Source: Myxococcota bacterium
GTDB lineage: Bacteria; Myxococcota_A; UBA9160; UBA6930
DNA: 64,000 nucleotides
Assembly: GCA_028285625.1 (NCBI GenBank)
Contig: JANQOX010000007.1
Location: forward strand, 1 to 64,000
Direction of reading: 5' to 3'
Below are positions 1 through 11,393 of this stretch, piece after piece (position 1 is the stretch's first letter; each line of letters begins with the position of its first letter). The position numbers were made by a program, and so were the translations under genes. The notes under the pieces were generated by a model. It saw only the letters and a list, made by a program, of their open reading frames with translations. It did not search any database and was not told the origin of the DNA.

Positions 1-1121
<1,121 letters not shown>

Positions 1122-1306
1122 CAGCGACGCGCCCGCCGAAGTGTCGGCCACCCGACAGTCGTGCTGCTTCGGAGTCGCCAGCCTGAGGGAAGTGCCTCTT
1201 GCAGACTCCGTCGTGCAAGCGCGTGGCCCGACATGGCGGCGAATTGCGAGTATACAGTACGAACGTTTGAAGCTGGGTCGAGAATCGCCCTGATGAATCC
1301 TCTTTC
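1122..1306. promoter_or_regulatory. divergent intergenic region between acyl-CoA dehydrogenase and rnfB
   Basis: 185 bases between two divergent starts. It contains the only clearly AT-richer patch nearby, around 1246-1275, with GTATAC at 1251-1256. Read on the minus strand this gives TATACT, a five-of-six match to a sigma70 -10 box, for the dehydrogenase. No convincing -35 box, Crp-type or FNR-type palindrome was found. The rnfB GTG start at 1307 has almost no Shine-Dalgarno sequence in front of it (bases just upstream are TCCTCTTTC), so its translation may be weak or leaderless. Confidence 0.35.
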
Positions 1307-2176
1307 GTGACGGTCGAAGTGCTGACCAGCGTCGGCGCACTGGGCGGACTGACCTTCGTCCTCGCGACGATGCTCGTCCTGGCGAACCGGCGCCTGCACG
1401 TCGAAGAGGACCCGCGGCTCGACGTCGTCGAAGAGATGCTGCCGCACGCGAACTGCGGCGCGTGCGGCTTTCCCGGCTGCCGACCCTTCGCCGAAGCCCT
1501 CGTTGCGCGCGAAGCCCTTCCCTCGAAGTGCACCGTCGGGGACGCCGCAGGCCATGCGCGGATCGCCGCCTTCCTCGGCGTCGACGTCGGGCTCGAGAAG
1601 AAGCGTGTGGCGCGGCTCGCGTGCGCCGGAGGCAGCAACGTGGCGCGTTTTCGCGCGCACTACGATGGGCCGGCCACGTGCCGGGCCGCGACGCTCGTCG
1701 CCGGGGGCGGCAAGGCGTGCTTCTGGGGCTGCCTCGGCCACGGCGACTGCGCCGATGCGTGCACATTCGACGCGATCCACATGGATCCGCACGACCTGCC
1801 GAACGTCGACGAGGCCGCCTGCACCGCATGTGGCGACTGCGTCGAGGTCTGTCCCAAGGACCTGTTCTCGATCCAGCCGCAGGACCAGCGGCTGTGGGTG
1901 GCGTGCCGGTCGCTCGCAGCCGGAGACGAGATCCTCGACGACTGCCAGGTCGCCTGCACCGCCTGCGGACGCTGCGCGATGGACGCGCCCAACCTCGTCC
2001 AGATGCAGGGCAACCTTCCGGTGGTCGCGTACGCTCCCAGCCAGACGACACGCGAACCGATCGAGCGCTGCCCCACGGGCGCGATCGTATGGATGGATGC
2101 GGAGCGCGGCGCACGGCGCGGCACTCACGCCCGGCCCGTTGCACGACGCACGGCGCTCGGCGACGCCCCGACCTGA
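1307..2176 (+). CDS. rnfB: Rnf complex iron-sulfur subunit RnfB
   Basis: Cytoplasmic-facing Fe-S subunit that receives electrons from ferredoxin in the Rnf ferredoxin:NAD+ oxidoreductase. 289 aa from a GTG start. An N-terminal membrane helix (about residues 5-27) is followed by the RnfB-specific four-Cys motif C50-x2-C53-x4-C58 with C75. Next comes a 2[4Fe-4S] ferredoxin region (CFWGC..GDC..AC, then [12 protein letters not shown] starting at C172). The C-terminal part has CTACGRC with no following CP, and a remote RCPTGAI, so the last cluster looks like a single-cluster type. The long C terminus resembles the clostridial/Bacteroidetes style more than the short gammaproteobacterial RnfB (family knowledge). 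It is first gene of the operon, 14 bases before nifJ. Confidence 0.93.
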   Translation: MTVEVLTSVGALGGLTFVLATMLVLANRRLHVEEDPRLDVVEEMLPHANCGACGFPGCRPFAEALVAREALPSKCTVGDAAGHARIAAFLGVDVGLEKKRVARLACAGGSNVARFRAHYDGPATCRAATLVAGGGKACFWGCLGHGDCADACTFDAIHMDPHDLPNVDEAACTACGDCVEVCPKDLFSIQPQDQRLWVACRSLAAGDEILDDCQVACTACGRCAMDAPNLVQMQGNLPVVAYAPSQTTREPIERCPTGAIVWMDAERGARRGTHARPVARRTALGDAPT

Positions 2177-2190
2177 TTGCAGGAGATCGC

Positions 2191-5100
2191 ATGTTCAGGC
2201 GACGCAGCACCGAGAACCAGGAACCGCGCTACCCCGGCGTCCGCATGGCGGTCGATGGCAACACGGCCGTCGTGCTGTGCGAGCGCGAGTCGACCGACGC
2301 CGCCGGCGCGTACCCGATCACGCCGTCCACGCAGATGGGCGAGTACTGGGCCGAAGCCGCTGCGGCCGGTCACCGGAACATCTCGGGTCGGCCGCTGATC
2401 TTCGTGGAGCCCGAGGGAGAGCATGCCGCGGCGGCCGTGACGGCGGGCATGTCCATGACGGGGCTTCGTGCCGCGAACTTCTCTTCGGGCCAAGGCATCG
2501 CCTACATGCACGAGTCGCTGTATGCCGCGGTCGGCAAACGGCTCACCTACGTCCTCAACGTGGGTGCGCGCGCCATGACGAAGGCCTCACTCAACGTCCA
2601 CGCAGGGCACGACGACTACCACTGCATCGACGATACGGGCTTCTTTCAGGTCTTCGCACGCGACGCACAGTCCGCAGCCGACCTCAACATCATCGCCCAT
2701 CGGGTGGCCGAGCTGGCGTTGAACCCGGGCGTCGTCGCGCAGGACGGGTTCCTCACGACCCACCTGATCGAGTCGATCCTGGCGCCCGAGCGCGATCTCA
2801 TCGCCGAGTACCTGGGCCGCCCCGACGACGTGATCGAGACGCCGACGCCCGCCCAGCGCATCCTGTACGGCGACACACGGCGGCGGATTCCCGAGCTGTG
2901 GGACGTGGACAACCCCGTCATGTCGGGTGTCGTCCAGAACCAGGACGCGTACATGCAGAGCGTGGCCGCCCAACGCCCGTTCTTCTTCGATCACGTGCAG
3001 GAACTCACCGACCAGGCCTTCGGCGAGTTTGCCGAGCTCACCGGGCGCCTTCACGAACGCGTCCAGACGTACCGCACCGACGACGCCGAGTACCTGATCG
3101 TCGGCCAGGGCAGCATGATCCCCACCGCGGAGGCGGTGGCCGACCACCTGCGCGAGACGCGCGGCATCCGCGTCGGCGTCGTGAACGTGGTGATGTTCCG
3201 GCCGTTTCCGGGCGATCTGCTGGGAGAGATCCTGCGGGGCCGCCGCGGCGTCACCGTGCTCGAACGCCTGGACCAGCCGCTCGCGTCCGACCTCCCGCTC
3301 GCGCGCGAGATCCGCGCGACCTTCGGCAAGTGCCTGGAGAACGGCCGAAGCGGCGGCGCGCCGCGCCACCCGGACCTGCCTGCGTACACCCGCATCGACG
3401 AGGCCTCGCCGCTCTACTCGGGTTCGTTCGGAATGGGCAGCCGCGACCTTCAGCCCGAGGGCATCGTCGGCGCCGTCGAGAACATGCTGGACGACGGCCC
3501 CCGACGACCGTTCTTCTACCTCTCGATCGACTTCCTCCGCGACGACCCGGTGACGCCGAAGCAGGCCCTTCACCAGGAGACGATCGAAGAGGCGTACCCC
3601 GAGGTGCGCGAGCTCGCGATCCGCGGCTCCGAGAACCCGAACCTCATGCCCGAGGGAGCCATCACGGCGCGCTTCCACTCGGTGGGCGGATGGGGGGCGA
3701 TCACCACCGGCAAGAACCTCGCGATGACGCTCTACGAGCTGCTCGGCTGGCACATCAAGGCCAACCCGAAGTACGGCTCGGAGAAGAAGGGCCAACCGAC
3801 CACCTACTACCTGTCGGCGGCACCGGAGCCGATCCGCATCAACTGCGAGTACTTCTACGTCGACGTGGTGCTCTCCCCCGACCCGAACGTCTTCCAGCAC
3901 ACCAATGCGCTCGCCGGCCTCAAGGACGGCGGCATCTTCATCATCCAGAGCGAACACGGCCCGGAGCAGACGTGGGAGGAGATTCCGCCGGTCTACCAGC
4001 AGCTGATCCTCGATCGGAAAGTCCAGCTCTACGCGCTCGACGCCTTCCGCATCGCACGCGAAGAGGCGTCCGATCCCGACCTGCAGCTTCGCATGCAGGG
4101 CATCGCGTTCCAGGGCGCCTTCTTCGCGGCCTCCCCCGTCATGAAGATGGCGCAGCTCGACGATCAGCAGCTGCTCGGAGCGATCCGCCAGCAACTCGAG
4201 CACAAGTTCGGGTCCAAGGGAGCGCGCGTCGTCGAAGACAACATGCGGGTCGTCAAGCGCGGCTTCGACGAGCTCCAGCGGATCGACCCCAGTGGAGTCG
4301 TCGACACGCGACCGGGCGATCGTGCCGCCGACGCGGGACCGCCGATGCCGACCCTGGTCGATGCGCTCCCGGTCTCGCGTGCGCCCATCACCGACATCCA
4401 CCGGTTCTGGGAGCAGACGGGCAGCTTCTACGCCCGGGGCATGGGTACGGACAACATCACCGACCCGTTCGCGGGCCTGGGCGTGATTCCGGCAGGATCC
4501 GCCCTGTTTCGCGACATGACGCAGATCCGCTTCGAGCACCCCGAGTGGATCCCCGAGAACTGCACGGCCTGCGGCAACTGCTACACGGTCTGCCCGGACA
4601 CGGCGATCCCAGGCCTCGTCAACGAGGTCGGCCAGGTCCTGGACACCGTCGTACGCCGCGTCCGCAGCCGCGGGCATGCCGTGGTGCACCTTCCTCGCGC
4701 GGTCCGCCAGCTCGAGCGTCACCTGCGTGCCCTGCTCGAGGGCGCCGAGGCTGCCGAGCCCGTCGACGCCCTGATCGACGATGCCCTCGCGAAGACGCGC
4801 GAGGGCACGGACGTCGATTCAGCCGACCGAAGTGCGCTGGACAAGGAGCTCGACCTCTTCCGCGAAGAGCTCGGCGACTTCCAGTTCGCGATCACGCGTC
4901 CCTACTACACGCTGCCGGAGAAGAAGGAGAAGGGCAGCGGAGGGCTCCTCTCCATCACGGTCAACCCGAACACCTGCAAGGGCTGCAAGGAGTGCGTCGC
5001 CGTCTGTGACGACGATGCGCTGCGCATGGTCTCACAGACGAGCGCATCGGTAGAGAACCTGCGACGCAATTGGGACCTCTGGCGCGAGCTTCCGACCACG

Positions 5101-7128
5101 CCGCAGCGCTTCATCCGGGTCGACGATCTCGAGGAGGGGATCGGCGCGCTCGAAACGATCCTGCTCGACAAGACCGCGTACCAGGCCTTCACCAGCGGCG
5201 ACGGGGCGTGCCTGGGATGCTCGGAGAAGACCGCGATCCACCTGTTCGTCGCGACGGTCGAGGCGCTGATGCGGCCGCGCGTGGCACGCCATGTCGATCG
5301 GCTCGGAGAGCTCATCGAAGGACTCGAACGCCACATCCAGCTGCGGCTGGTGGGCGAGATCGACGTGGGCGACCCCGAGAAGGTCGCCGAGGTCGTGCGG
5401 TCCGTGGGCGACGGAGACCTCACCCTGTCTGGCCTCGCCGACCGGCTGGAAGGCGAGCAGGGCGGCCACGCGATCGATCCCGAATGGCTCGCCCGGACGA
5501 GCCGCTTGCTGGGCCGGCTCAAGGACCTGCGCTGGCGCTACCAGGAAGGAACCACCGGCCGGGGGCGCTCGAAGATGGGCATGCTGAACGCCACCGGCTG
5601 CACGTCGGTCTGGGGAAGCACCTACCCCTTCAACCCCTACCCCTTCCCGTGGGCCAACCACCTCTTCCAGGATTCCCCGTCGCTCGCGATGGGCGTGTTC
5701 GAGGGACACATGGCCCACATGGCAGAGGGCTTCCGCGCCATCCGCGAAGCCGAGCTCGAACTGGCCGGCGGGTCGGCGTTGGCCGAGCAGCAGGCCTTCC
5801 TCGCGGACTTCGGCTGGCGGCAGTTCAGCGATGAAGAGTGGGACCTGTGCCCGCCGGTGGTGGCCGTGGGCGGCGACGGCGCCATGTACGACATCGGCTT
5901 CCAGAACCTGTCGCGCCTGATGGCCTCGGGCCACCCGATCAAGGTCGTCGTCGTCGACACCCAGGTCTACTCCAACACCGGTGGCCAGGCCTGTACCTCG
6001 GGCTTCCTGGGACAGATCTCCGACATGGCGCAGTTCGGTCCGGCGAACACCGGCAAGGAGGAACCGCGCAAGGAGATCGGCCTGATCGCGATGGCTCACC
6101 GCACCACCTACGTGATGCAGAGCACGATCGCGCAGCCGGCACACATGATCGAGGGATTCGTGCGCGGCCTGCGCACCCGCCGCCCGGCCCTCTTCAACAT
6201 CTACAGCTCCTGCCAGCCCGAGCACGGCATCGGCGACGACATGAGCGCGCACCAGGCCAAGCTGGCCGTCGAGTCGCGCGCCTACCCGATCTTCCGTTAC
6301 GACCCGGAGGCGGGCGAGACCCCGGAGGAGTGCTTCGACCTCGAGGGCAACCCGGCCCCGGACGACGACTGGCCCACCTACGAGCTCCGCTACAAGGATC
6401 GCGGGCGCGAGCGCTCGATGGAGGTGCCGATGACCTTCGTCGACTTCGCGATCACCGAGGCCCGCTTTCGCAAGCACTTCCGGATGGCGCCCCGCGACAC
6501 CTGGAACGAGAGCATGGTGCCCCTCGCGGAGTTCCTGGAGCAGGACGAGGGCGAACGCGAGGGGCGCTTCCCCTTCGTGTGGTCGGTCGACCGCAAGGGC
6601 GAGCTGACCCGGTTGATGGTCGATGCCTCCATGGTCGCATCCTGCGAGGACCGCCGTCACTTCTGGCGGATGCTGCGGTCGCTGGCGGGTACCGATCGGC
6701 CGGAGATCTCGCGCGATGAGGTCGCCTCCGAGGTCCGCCGCGAGGTGGTGGCGAACCTGGCGGCGAATCTGATGCGTCTTGCCGAAGACGGCGAAGCCGC
6801 CGCGCCCGAGCCGGCCCTCGCGCTCGGCGCCGAGGCCCAGCCCGCGGCTGCTTCGGAGTCGCCGCAGCAGGCCGGTGACGCCATGGCGCCGTGGATCGAC
6901 ACCGAAGACTGCACCTCCTGCGACGAGTGCGTGCAGCTCAATCCGCAGATCTTCGCCTACGACGAGCGAGGCAAGGCGTTCCTGAAGGACCCGGCGGGCG
7001 GTCCGTACCGCGACCTCGTGAAGGCCGCGGAGCGGTGCACGGCGCAGGTGATCCACCCGGGCCTTCCGCGCGACCGCGGCGAGAAGGACGTCGACAAGTG
7101 GATCAAGCGTGCCGAGAAGTACAACTAG
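2191..7128 (+). CDS. nifJ: NifJ-type pyruvate (2-oxoacid):ferredoxin oxidoreductase, enlarged, with C-terminal ferredoxin domain
   Basis: Single-chain TPP enzyme converting a 2-oxoacid, CoA and oxidised ferredoxin to acyl-CoA, CO2 and reduced ferredoxin. 1645 aa, against about 1170-1200 for ordinary NifJ. ATG at 2191 has AGGAG at 2181-2185. Order seen: substrate domain with [11 protein letters not shown] and the ARA arginine motif; gamma-type domain [13 protein letters not shown]; ferredoxin motif 1 CTACGNC (C791); about 130 residues of mostly inserted helix-rich sequence; motif 2 CKGCKEC (C929); TPP domain with CLGCSEK (C1007, C1010), [15 protein letters not shown] and VYSNTGGQ. An Ala/Pro-rich linker leads to a final domain (about 1567-1645) with CTSCDEC and a distant Cys, like a monocluster [4Fe-4S] ferredoxin. 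It sits between rnfB and rnfC. Pyruvate is the default substrate guess; differences around the arginine motif leave other 2-oxoacids open. Confidence 0.92.
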   Translation: MFRRRSTENQEPRYPGVRMAVDGNTAVVLCERESTDAAGAYPITPSTQMGEYWAEAAAAGHRNISGRPLIFVEPEGEHAAAAVTAGMSMTGLRAANFSSGQGIAYMHESLYAAVGKRLTYVLNVGARAMTKASLNVHAGHDDYHCIDDTGFFQVFARDAQSAADLNIIAHRVAELALNPGVVAQDGFLTTHLIESILAPERDLIAEYLGRPDDVIETPTPAQRILYGDTRRRIPELWDVDNPVMSGVVQNQDAYMQSVAAQRPFFFDHVQELTDQAFGEFAELTGRLHERVQTYRTDDAEYLIVGQGSMIPTAEAVADHLRETRGIRVGVVNVVMFRPFPGDLLGEILRGRRGVTVLERLDQPLASDLPLAREIRATFGKCLENGRSGGAPRHPDLPAYTRIDEASPLYSGSFGMGSRDLQPEGIVGAVENMLDDGPRRPFFYLSIDFLRDDPVTPKQALHQETIEEAYPEVRELAIRGSENPNLMPEGAITARFHSVGGWGAITTGKNLAMTLYELLGWHIKANPKYGSEKKGQPTTYYLSAAPEPIRINCEYFYVDVVLSPDPNVFQHTNALAGLKDGGIFIIQSEHGPEQTWEEIPPVYQQLILDRKVQLYALDAFRIAREEASDPDLQLRMQGIAFQGAFFAASPVMKMAQLDDQQLLGAIRQQLEHKFGSKGARVVEDNMRVVKRGFDELQRIDPSGVVDTRPGDRAADAGPPMPTLVDALPVSRAPITDIHRFWEQTGSFYARGMGTDNITDPFAGLGVIPAGSALFRDMTQIRFEHPEWIPENCTACGNCYTVCPDTAIPGLVNEVGQVLDTVVRRVRSRGHAVVHLPRAVRQLERHLRALLEGAEAAEPVDALIDDALAKTREGTDVDSADRSALDKELDLFREELGDFQFAITRPYYTLPEKKEKGSGGLLSITVNPNTCKGCKECVAVCDDDALRMVSQTSASVENLRRNWDLWRELPTTPQRFIRVDDLEEGIGALETILLDKTAYQAFTSGDGACLGCSEKTAIHLFVATVEALMRPRVARHVDRLGELIEGLERHIQLRLVGEIDVGDPEKVAEVVRSVGDGDLTLSGLADRLEGEQGGHAIDPEWLARTSRLLGRLKDLRWRYQEGTTGRGRSKMGMLNATGCTSVWGSTYPFNPYPFPWANHLFQDSPSLAMGVFEGHMAHMAEGFRAIREAELELAGGSALAEQQAFLADFGWRQFSDEEWDLCPPVVAVGGDGAMYDIGFQNLSRLMASGHPIKVVVVDTQVYSNTGGQACTSGFLGQISDMAQFGPANTGKEEPRKEIGLIAMAHRTTYVMQSTIAQPAHMIEGFVRGLRTRRPALFNIYSSCQPEHGIGDDMSAHQAKLAVESRAYPIFRYDPEAGETPEECFDLEGNPAPDDDWPTYELRYKDRGRERSMEVPMTFVDFAITEARFRKHFRMAPRDTWNESMVPLAEFLEQDEGEREGRFPFVWSVDRKGELTRLMVDASMVASCEDRRHFWRMLRSLAGTDRPEISRDEVASEVRREVVANLAANLMRLAEDGEAAAPEPALALGAEAQPAAASESPQQAGDAMAPWIDTEDCTSCDECVQLNPQIFAYDERGKAFLKDPAGGPYRDLVKAAERCTAQVIHPGLPRDRGEKDVDKWIKRAEKYN

Positions 7129-7137
7129 CCCGAGCCC

Positions 7138-8472
7138 ATGAAGCTCCCCGGGCTCAAGACCTTCCGCCATGGCGTCCATCCGCCGGAGCAGAAGTCGGAC
7201 ACGTGCAACGCACCGATCCGGCAGTTTCCGTTCGCCCCTCTGCTCGCCCTCCCCCTCGGCCAACACCTCGGTCGCCCCTCGGTGCCCTGCGCCGCCGAGG
7301 GCACACCCGTCCAACGCGGGCAGGTGATCGCGGAGGCCGACGGCGACTTCTCGGTTCCGCTCCACGCACCGGCCACCGGGCGCATCCGGCGCATCGCTCC
7401 CATGCCCGGAATTGCCGGAAGGATGGTCCCCGCCATCTACCTGGAACCGCAGCCGGGCTCGACCCAGGAGGTGGCCGATGCGACGCCCTGCCCACTCGAG
7501 ACGGCCACGCCCGACGAGATCCTCGCCGCCATCCAGGCGGCCGGCATCGTCGGCCTCGGTGGGGCGGCCTTTCCGACCCACGTGAAGCTCCGCGTTCCCG
7601 AGGGCCGCGTGGCCGACGCGCTGATCGTGAACGGCGCGGAGTGCGAGCCGTATCTCACGACCGACCACCGTGTGATGCTCGAGCAGCGCGAGGACGTCCT
7701 GCTGGGCATCCGCTACGTGCTGAAGGCGACCGGAGCGCGACGCGCGATCGTGGCGGTCGAGGCCAACAAGCCCGATGCAGCCGCCCACCTGCGGGCGGCG
7801 CTCGATCCGGGGGGCCCGGTGTCGGTCGAGGTGCTGGGGGTGAAGTACCCGCAGGGCGCGGAGAAGATGCTGATCCAGGCCCTGCTCGACCGCGCGGTCC
7901 CGCCGGGCGAGCTGCCGATCGCCGTCGGCGCGCTCTGCATCAACGTGGCGACCTGCGCCGAGATCGGAAGACTGCTGCCCCGGGGCCGAGGCATCCAGGA
8001 GCGGATCGTCACGGTGACCGGGCCCGCGGTCGTGCGTAAGGGCAACTACCGCGTGCCCATCGGTACGCCGCTGCGTTTCCTGCTCGACCACGTGGGCACC
8101 CAGGGCGAGCTGTCGCGCGTGTTCCTCGGCGGGCCCATGATGGGGGCGGCCGCCTCGAGCCTCGACATCTCGCTCTCGAAGGGCACGTCGGGTGTCGTCG
8201 CGTTCGGTACCGAGGACGCCAGGGCCTCGCAGCCGCGAAGCTACCCCTGCATCCGGTGCGGCTACTGCGTGGACGCGTGCCCGATGTTCCTGAACCCCGC
8301 CCAGCTCGGGCTGCTGGCGCGCAACGAAGCATTCGACCGCATGGCCGACGACCACCACCTGATGGACTGCTTCGAGTGCGGCTGCTGCTCGTTCGTCTGT
8401 CCTTCCCACCTGCCCCTGGTCCAGAGCTTTCGCGTGGCCAAGGCGGCGGTTCGCAAGGCCAACAAGCCGTGA
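7138..8472 (+). CDS. rnfC: Rnf complex subunit RnfC (NADH-binding)
   Basis: Peripheral subunit that binds NAD(H) and FMN and contains two [4Fe-4S] clusters; it is the NAD+ reduction site of Rnf. 444 aa. The N terminus has the RnfC barrel-sandwich segment (PLGQHLGRPS, then APATGRI). The central Rossmann/SLBB part has GLGGAAFPTHVK and NGAECEPY, typical of the NuoF/RnfC nucleotide-binding fold. The C terminus carries CIRCGYCVDACP at C371/C374/C377/C381 and CFECGCCSFVCP at C411/C414/C417/C421. ATG starts 9 bases after nifJ stops, and the gene overlaps rnfD by 4 bases. Length is normal for the compact RnfC without the long lysine-rich tail found in enterobacteria. Confidence 0.95.
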   Translation: MKLPGLKTFRHGVHPPEQKSDTCNAPIRQFPFAPLLALPLGQHLGRPSVPCAAEGTPVQRGQVIAEADGDFSVPLHAPATGRIRRIAPMPGIAGRMVPAIYLEPQPGSTQEVADATPCPLETATPDEILAAIQAAGIVGLGGAAFPTHVKLRVPEGRVADALIVNGAECEPYLTTDHRVMLEQREDVLLGIRYVLKATGARRAIVAVEANKPDAAAHLRAALDPGGPVSVEVLGVKYPQGAEKMLIQALLDRAVPPGELPIAVGALCINVATCAEIGRLLPRGRGIQERIVTVTGPAVVRKGNYRVPIGTPLRFLLDHVGTQGELSRVFLGGPMMGAAASSLDISLSKGTSGVVAFGTEDARASQPRSYPCIRCGYCVDACPMFLNPAQLGLLARNEAFDRMADDHHLMDCFECGCCSFVCPSHLPLVQSFRVAKAAVRKANKP

Positions 8473-9494
8473 GTGCCGCGGGTCGGACGCTCGAGATCGG
8501 CAGCTCGCCCCACTTCCTGTCCGGGTACGACGTGGGCGTGATCATGCGCAACGTGATCCTGGCCCTGATCCCGACGGTGCTGTTCGCGGTGGTGGCCTTC
8601 GGCCTCGCGGCGCTGGCCACGCTCGTCGTCGCCGTGGCGTCGTGCGTGGCCACCGAGTGGGTCGCCGGGCGCGTGCGGGGAGAGCCCGGGAGCCTCGGCG
8701 ACGGGTCGGTGGTGATCACCGGTCTGCTCTACGGCCTCACCCTTCCGCCGGGTTCCCCGCTGTGGGTGGTCGCACTCGGCGGCATCGTGGGCGTCGGCCT
8801 CGGCAAGTCGCTGTTCGGGGGGCTCGGACGCAATCCCTTCAACCCGGCCCTGGTGGGCCGCGCGTTCCTCCAGGCCGCCGTCCCGGTGGCGATGACGACG
8901 TACGGCCCGGCCTTCGCCCCCGGGCGCTTCACGTCGCTCCCTTCGGCGACCCTGGCGCTGCCCTTCGCCCGCCCCGAGTTCGACACCTGGAGCGGTGCGA
9001 CGCCGCTTTCGCGCTGGAAGTTCGGGGGCGAGCTCACCGGCGCCGAAGAACTCGCCTTCGGCTTCGTCGGGGGCTCGACCGGAGAGACCTGCGCCCTGCT
9101 GATCGCCCTGGGCGGCCTCTACCTGATCGCGCGCAACATGATGAGTTGGCGGATCCCCCTGGCGATGCTCGGGACCGTGGGGCTCGCGAGCGCCGCGCTG
9201 CACGCGCTGGCGCCCGACACCTACCCGCCCGCGGCCTTCATGCTGCTGTCGGGCGGCTTGATGCTCGGCGCCACGTTCATGGCGACCGACATGGTCGCGT
9301 CGCCACTGACCCACGCGGGATGCTGGATCTACGGCGCGCTCATGGGCGCGATCGTCGTCACGATCCGCATCTGGGGCGCCATGCCCGAAGGCGTGATGTA
9401 CGCGATCCTGCTGGGCAACGCCGCGTCTCCCCTCATCGAGCGCATGGTGCAGCCCCGCGTCTTCGGCGCCCGGCCGGCGAGGGCCGCCCCGTGA
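8469..9494 (+). CDS. rnfD: Rnf complex membrane subunit RnfD (covalent FMN)
   Basis: Polytopic inner-membrane subunit homologous to NqrB, part of the ion-translocating core. 341 aa from a GTG that overlaps the rnfC stop (GTGA), a standard translational-coupling arrangement. It begins with the conserved HFLSGYDVGVIMRNVI, has GGLGRNPFNPALVGRAF, and then about nine hydrophobic helices. The flavinylation motif is DTWSGAT with acceptor Thr178, where ApbE would attach FMN; no apbE gene lies in this window. The tail IYGALMGAIVVTIR is family-typical. It overlaps rnfG by 4 bases. Confidence 0.94.
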   Translation: MSAAGRTLEIGSSPHFLSGYDVGVIMRNVILALIPTVLFAVVAFGLAALATLVVAVASCVATEWVAGRVRGEPGSLGDGSVVITGLLYGLTLPPGSPLWVVALGGIVGVGLGKSLFGGLGRNPFNPALVGRAFLQAAVPVAMTTYGPAFAPGRFTSLPSATLALPFARPEFDTWSGATPLSRWKFGGELTGAEELAFGFVGGSTGETCALLIALGGLYLIARNMMSWRIPLAMLGTVGLASAALHALAPDTYPPAAFMLLSGGLMLGATFMATDMVASPLTHAGCWIYGALMGAIVVTIRIWGAMPEGVMYAILLGNAASPLIERMVQPRVFGARPARAAP

Positions 9495-10183
9495 CCGCGC
9501 AGGCCCCGACGAGCCTCCCCAGCCCCTGGCCCATGTTCCGGGCCATGGTGGGCGTGGGCCTCGCGTGCGGACTCGGCATCGTGGGGATGTTCCTCGCGAC
9601 CCGGGGCACCATCGAACGCAATCGCGCCGAGGCCCTGCGTGCGGCGATCTTCCAGGTGCTCCCGACGGCGCACTCCCACGAGACCTTCGTCTGGAACGAC
9701 GACAGCGGCTTCGCACCCGCGACACCGGAGGCGAGCGGCCCCCAGGTCTACGCAGCCTACGGCGAGCAGGGGCAACTCGTCGGCCTGGCCCTCGAGGATG
9801 CGGGCATGGGCTACCAGGACGTGATCCGCGTGCTCTATGGCTACGCGCTCGACGCCCAGGCGATCGTGGGCCTGGCGGTGCTCGAAAGCCGGGAGACGCC
9901 GGGGCTGGGCGATCGGATCGAGACCGACCCCGCCTTCCGGGCCAACTTCGAGCGCCTGGACGCCACGCTCTCGCCCGATGGGGCCTCGCTGGCCAACGCC
10001 ATCGTCGCCGTCAAGAACGGGGAGAAGCAGCACCCGTGGCAGATCGACGGCATCACCGGCGCGACCATCTCGGCGGAGGCGATCGCGGCGATCCTCCACC
10101 GCAGCGCGTCGGCGTGGGCGCCACGCGTACAGCAACGGCGGGGCGACTTCGCGGGCGCAGGGACGGGCCATGACGCCGATTGA
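9491..10183 (+). CDS. rnfG: Rnf complex subunit RnfG (covalent FMN)
   Basis: Single-helix anchored periplasmic subunit homologous to NqrC. 230 aa; the GTG start overlaps the rnfD stop. One N-terminal membrane helix (about residues 18-36) is followed by the FMN-binding domain with ESRETPGLGDRI and the flavinylation motif DGITGAT, acceptor Thr192. The motif position and size match the family. The 3' end overlaps rnfE by 14 bases, continuing the coupled run. Flavinylation would need an ApbE encoded elsewhere. Confidence 0.93.
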   Translation: MTAQAPTSLPSPWPMFRAMVGVGLACGLGIVGMFLATRGTIERNRAEALRAAIFQVLPTAHSHETFVWNDDSGFAPATPEASGPQVYAAYGEQGQLVGLALEDAGMGYQDVIRVLYGYALDAQAIVGLAVLESRETPGLGDRIETDPAFRANFERLDATLSPDGASLANAIVAVKNGEKQHPWQIDGITGATISAEAIAAILHRSASAWAPRVQQRRGDFAGAGTGHDAD

Positions 10184-10811
10184 GCCCGAGCGACCCGACG
10201 CGGTGAACGATCTGACCCGAGGGCTCTGGCGGGACAATCCGGTCTTCGTGCAGGTACTCGGCATGTGTCCCGCCCTGGCCGTCTCGAACACGGCGCTCAA
10301 TGCCCTGGCCATGGGCCTCGCCACGCTTTTCGTCCTGCTGGCGTCGGCCGTCGTCGTCTCGGCGCTTCGCCACGTGGTGCCCAAGCAGGTCCGCATCGCC
10401 ACCTACATCCTGATCATCGCGACGTTCGTCACGATCGTGGACATGGCGATTCAGGCCATCAGCCTGGACCTGCACCGCGCGCTCGGGGCTTTCATCTCCC
10501 TGATCGTGGTGAACTGCCTGATCCTGGGTCGCGCCGAGGCGTTCGCCTCGCGCAACCCGATCGGCCGGTCCGTGCTCGATGGGCTCGGCATGGGCATCGG
10601 CTTCACGTTCGCGCTGCTCTCGTTGGGTGCCGTCCGCGAGATCCTCGGGGCCGGCACGCTGTTCGGGCTGCGAGTGCTTCCGGAGGCCTTCGAGCCCTGG
10701 GTGGTGATGCTGCTGCCGAGCGGTGGGTTCTTCACCCTGGCCGGCTGGCTCCTGGTCTTCAACGCGTTCCAGCGCCGCCGGCAAGCCGCGGCCGGGGAGG
10801 TCTCGCCATGA
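10170..10811 (+). CDS. rnfE: Rnf complex membrane subunit RnfE
   Basis: Integral membrane subunit homologous to NqrD. With RnfA it forms the pseudo-symmetric core that holds a membrane-embedded [2Fe-2S] centre. 213 aa, six predicted helices. The two Cys ligand regions are visible as GMCPALAVSN and VVNCLILGRAEAFAS, and the segment NPIGRSVLDGLGMGIGFT is typical. ATG lies inside the end of rnfG (14-base overlap), and the stop overlaps the rnfA start as ATGA. Gene order G-E-A follows the common bacterial pattern. Confidence 0.95.
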   Translation: MTPIEPERPDAVNDLTRGLWRDNPVFVQVLGMCPALAVSNTALNALAMGLATLFVLLASAVVVSALRHVVPKQVRIATYILIIATFVTIVDMAIQAISLDLHRALGAFISLIVVNCLILGRAEAFASRNPIGRSVLDGLGMGIGFTFALLSLGAVREILGAGTLFGLRVLPEAFEPWVVMLLPSGGFFTLAGWLLVFNAFQRRRQAAAGEVSP

Positions 10812-11389
10812 CGGGCGATCCGCTCTGGTCGATCTTCTTGAACGCCTGCCTGATCAACAACTTCGTGCTCGCGTACTTCCTGGGCCTGTGCCCGTTTCTC
10901 GGCGTTTCGGGCCAGCTGCCGACGGCCACGCGCATGGGCGGGGCCGTGACCTTCGTGATGCTGGTCAGCTCGGCGTGTGCCTTCGGCATCCAGCGCGCCG
11001 TCGTGGCGCTCGACGTGCCGCACCTGCGCCTGATCGCCTTCATCGCGGTGATCGCGTCGACCGTGCAGCTCGTGGAGATGTTCATCAAGAAGATGAGCCC
11101 TGCGCTGTTCCGGGCCCTCGGCATCTTCCTTCCGCTGATCACCACGAACTGCGCCATCCTGGGCCTGGCCCTCTTCCAGACGAACAAGGGCCTCGGGTTC
11201 TTCGAGTGCATGGCCTACGCCCTGGGCGCCGGGGCGGGCTTCACCCTGGCACTCGTGCTGATGGCCGGGCTGCGTGAGAAGCTGGCGCTCGAGCGCGTCC
11301 CCGACGTGGTGCACGGCGCCGCGCTGTCGCTCGTGCTGGCGGGGCTGCTCTCGCTCTCCTTCATGGGCTTCGCGGGGCTGGGAGGTTGA
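10808..11389 (+). CDS. rnfA: Rnf complex membrane subunit RnfA
   Basis: Integral membrane subunit homologous to NqrE, partner of RnfE around the membrane [2Fe-2S] centre. 193 aa with six helices. Cys ligand regions GLCPFLGVSG and TTNCAILGLALF are present, as are NFVLAYFLG and the late AGLREKL segment. It starts by ATGA overlap with rnfE and ends 4 bases before the small Cys-rich gene, which makes that gene a likely co-expressed accessory. Confidence 0.95.
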   Translation: MTGDPLWSIFLNACLINNFVLAYFLGLCPFLGVSGQLPTATRMGGAVTFVMLVSSACAFGIQRAVVALDVPHLRLIAFIAVIASTVQLVEMFIKKMSPALFRALGIFLPLITTNCAILGLALFQTNKGLGFFECMAYALGAGAGFTLALVLMAGLREKLALERVPDVVHGAALSLVLAGLLSLSFMGFAGLGG

Positions 11390-11393
11390 GGCG

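Noticed and set aside
1240..1275. Palindromic Crp or FNR operator before rnfB
   Set aside because: The AT-rich patch has GTATAC but flanks do not mirror each other; no TGTGA or TTGAT half-sites.
1462..2190. Longer N-terminal extension of NifJ in the same frame
   Set aside because: Overlaps the rnfB coding sequence in another frame and is Arg-rich; ATG 2191 has AGGAG upstream and begins at the family N terminus.
5032..8409. Very long open frame on the minus strand opposite nifJ and rnfC
   Set aside because: Antisense to well-supported genes with family motifs; its composition (Arg/His/Val/Asp rich) is the usual shadow of GC-rich coding DNA, with no domain.
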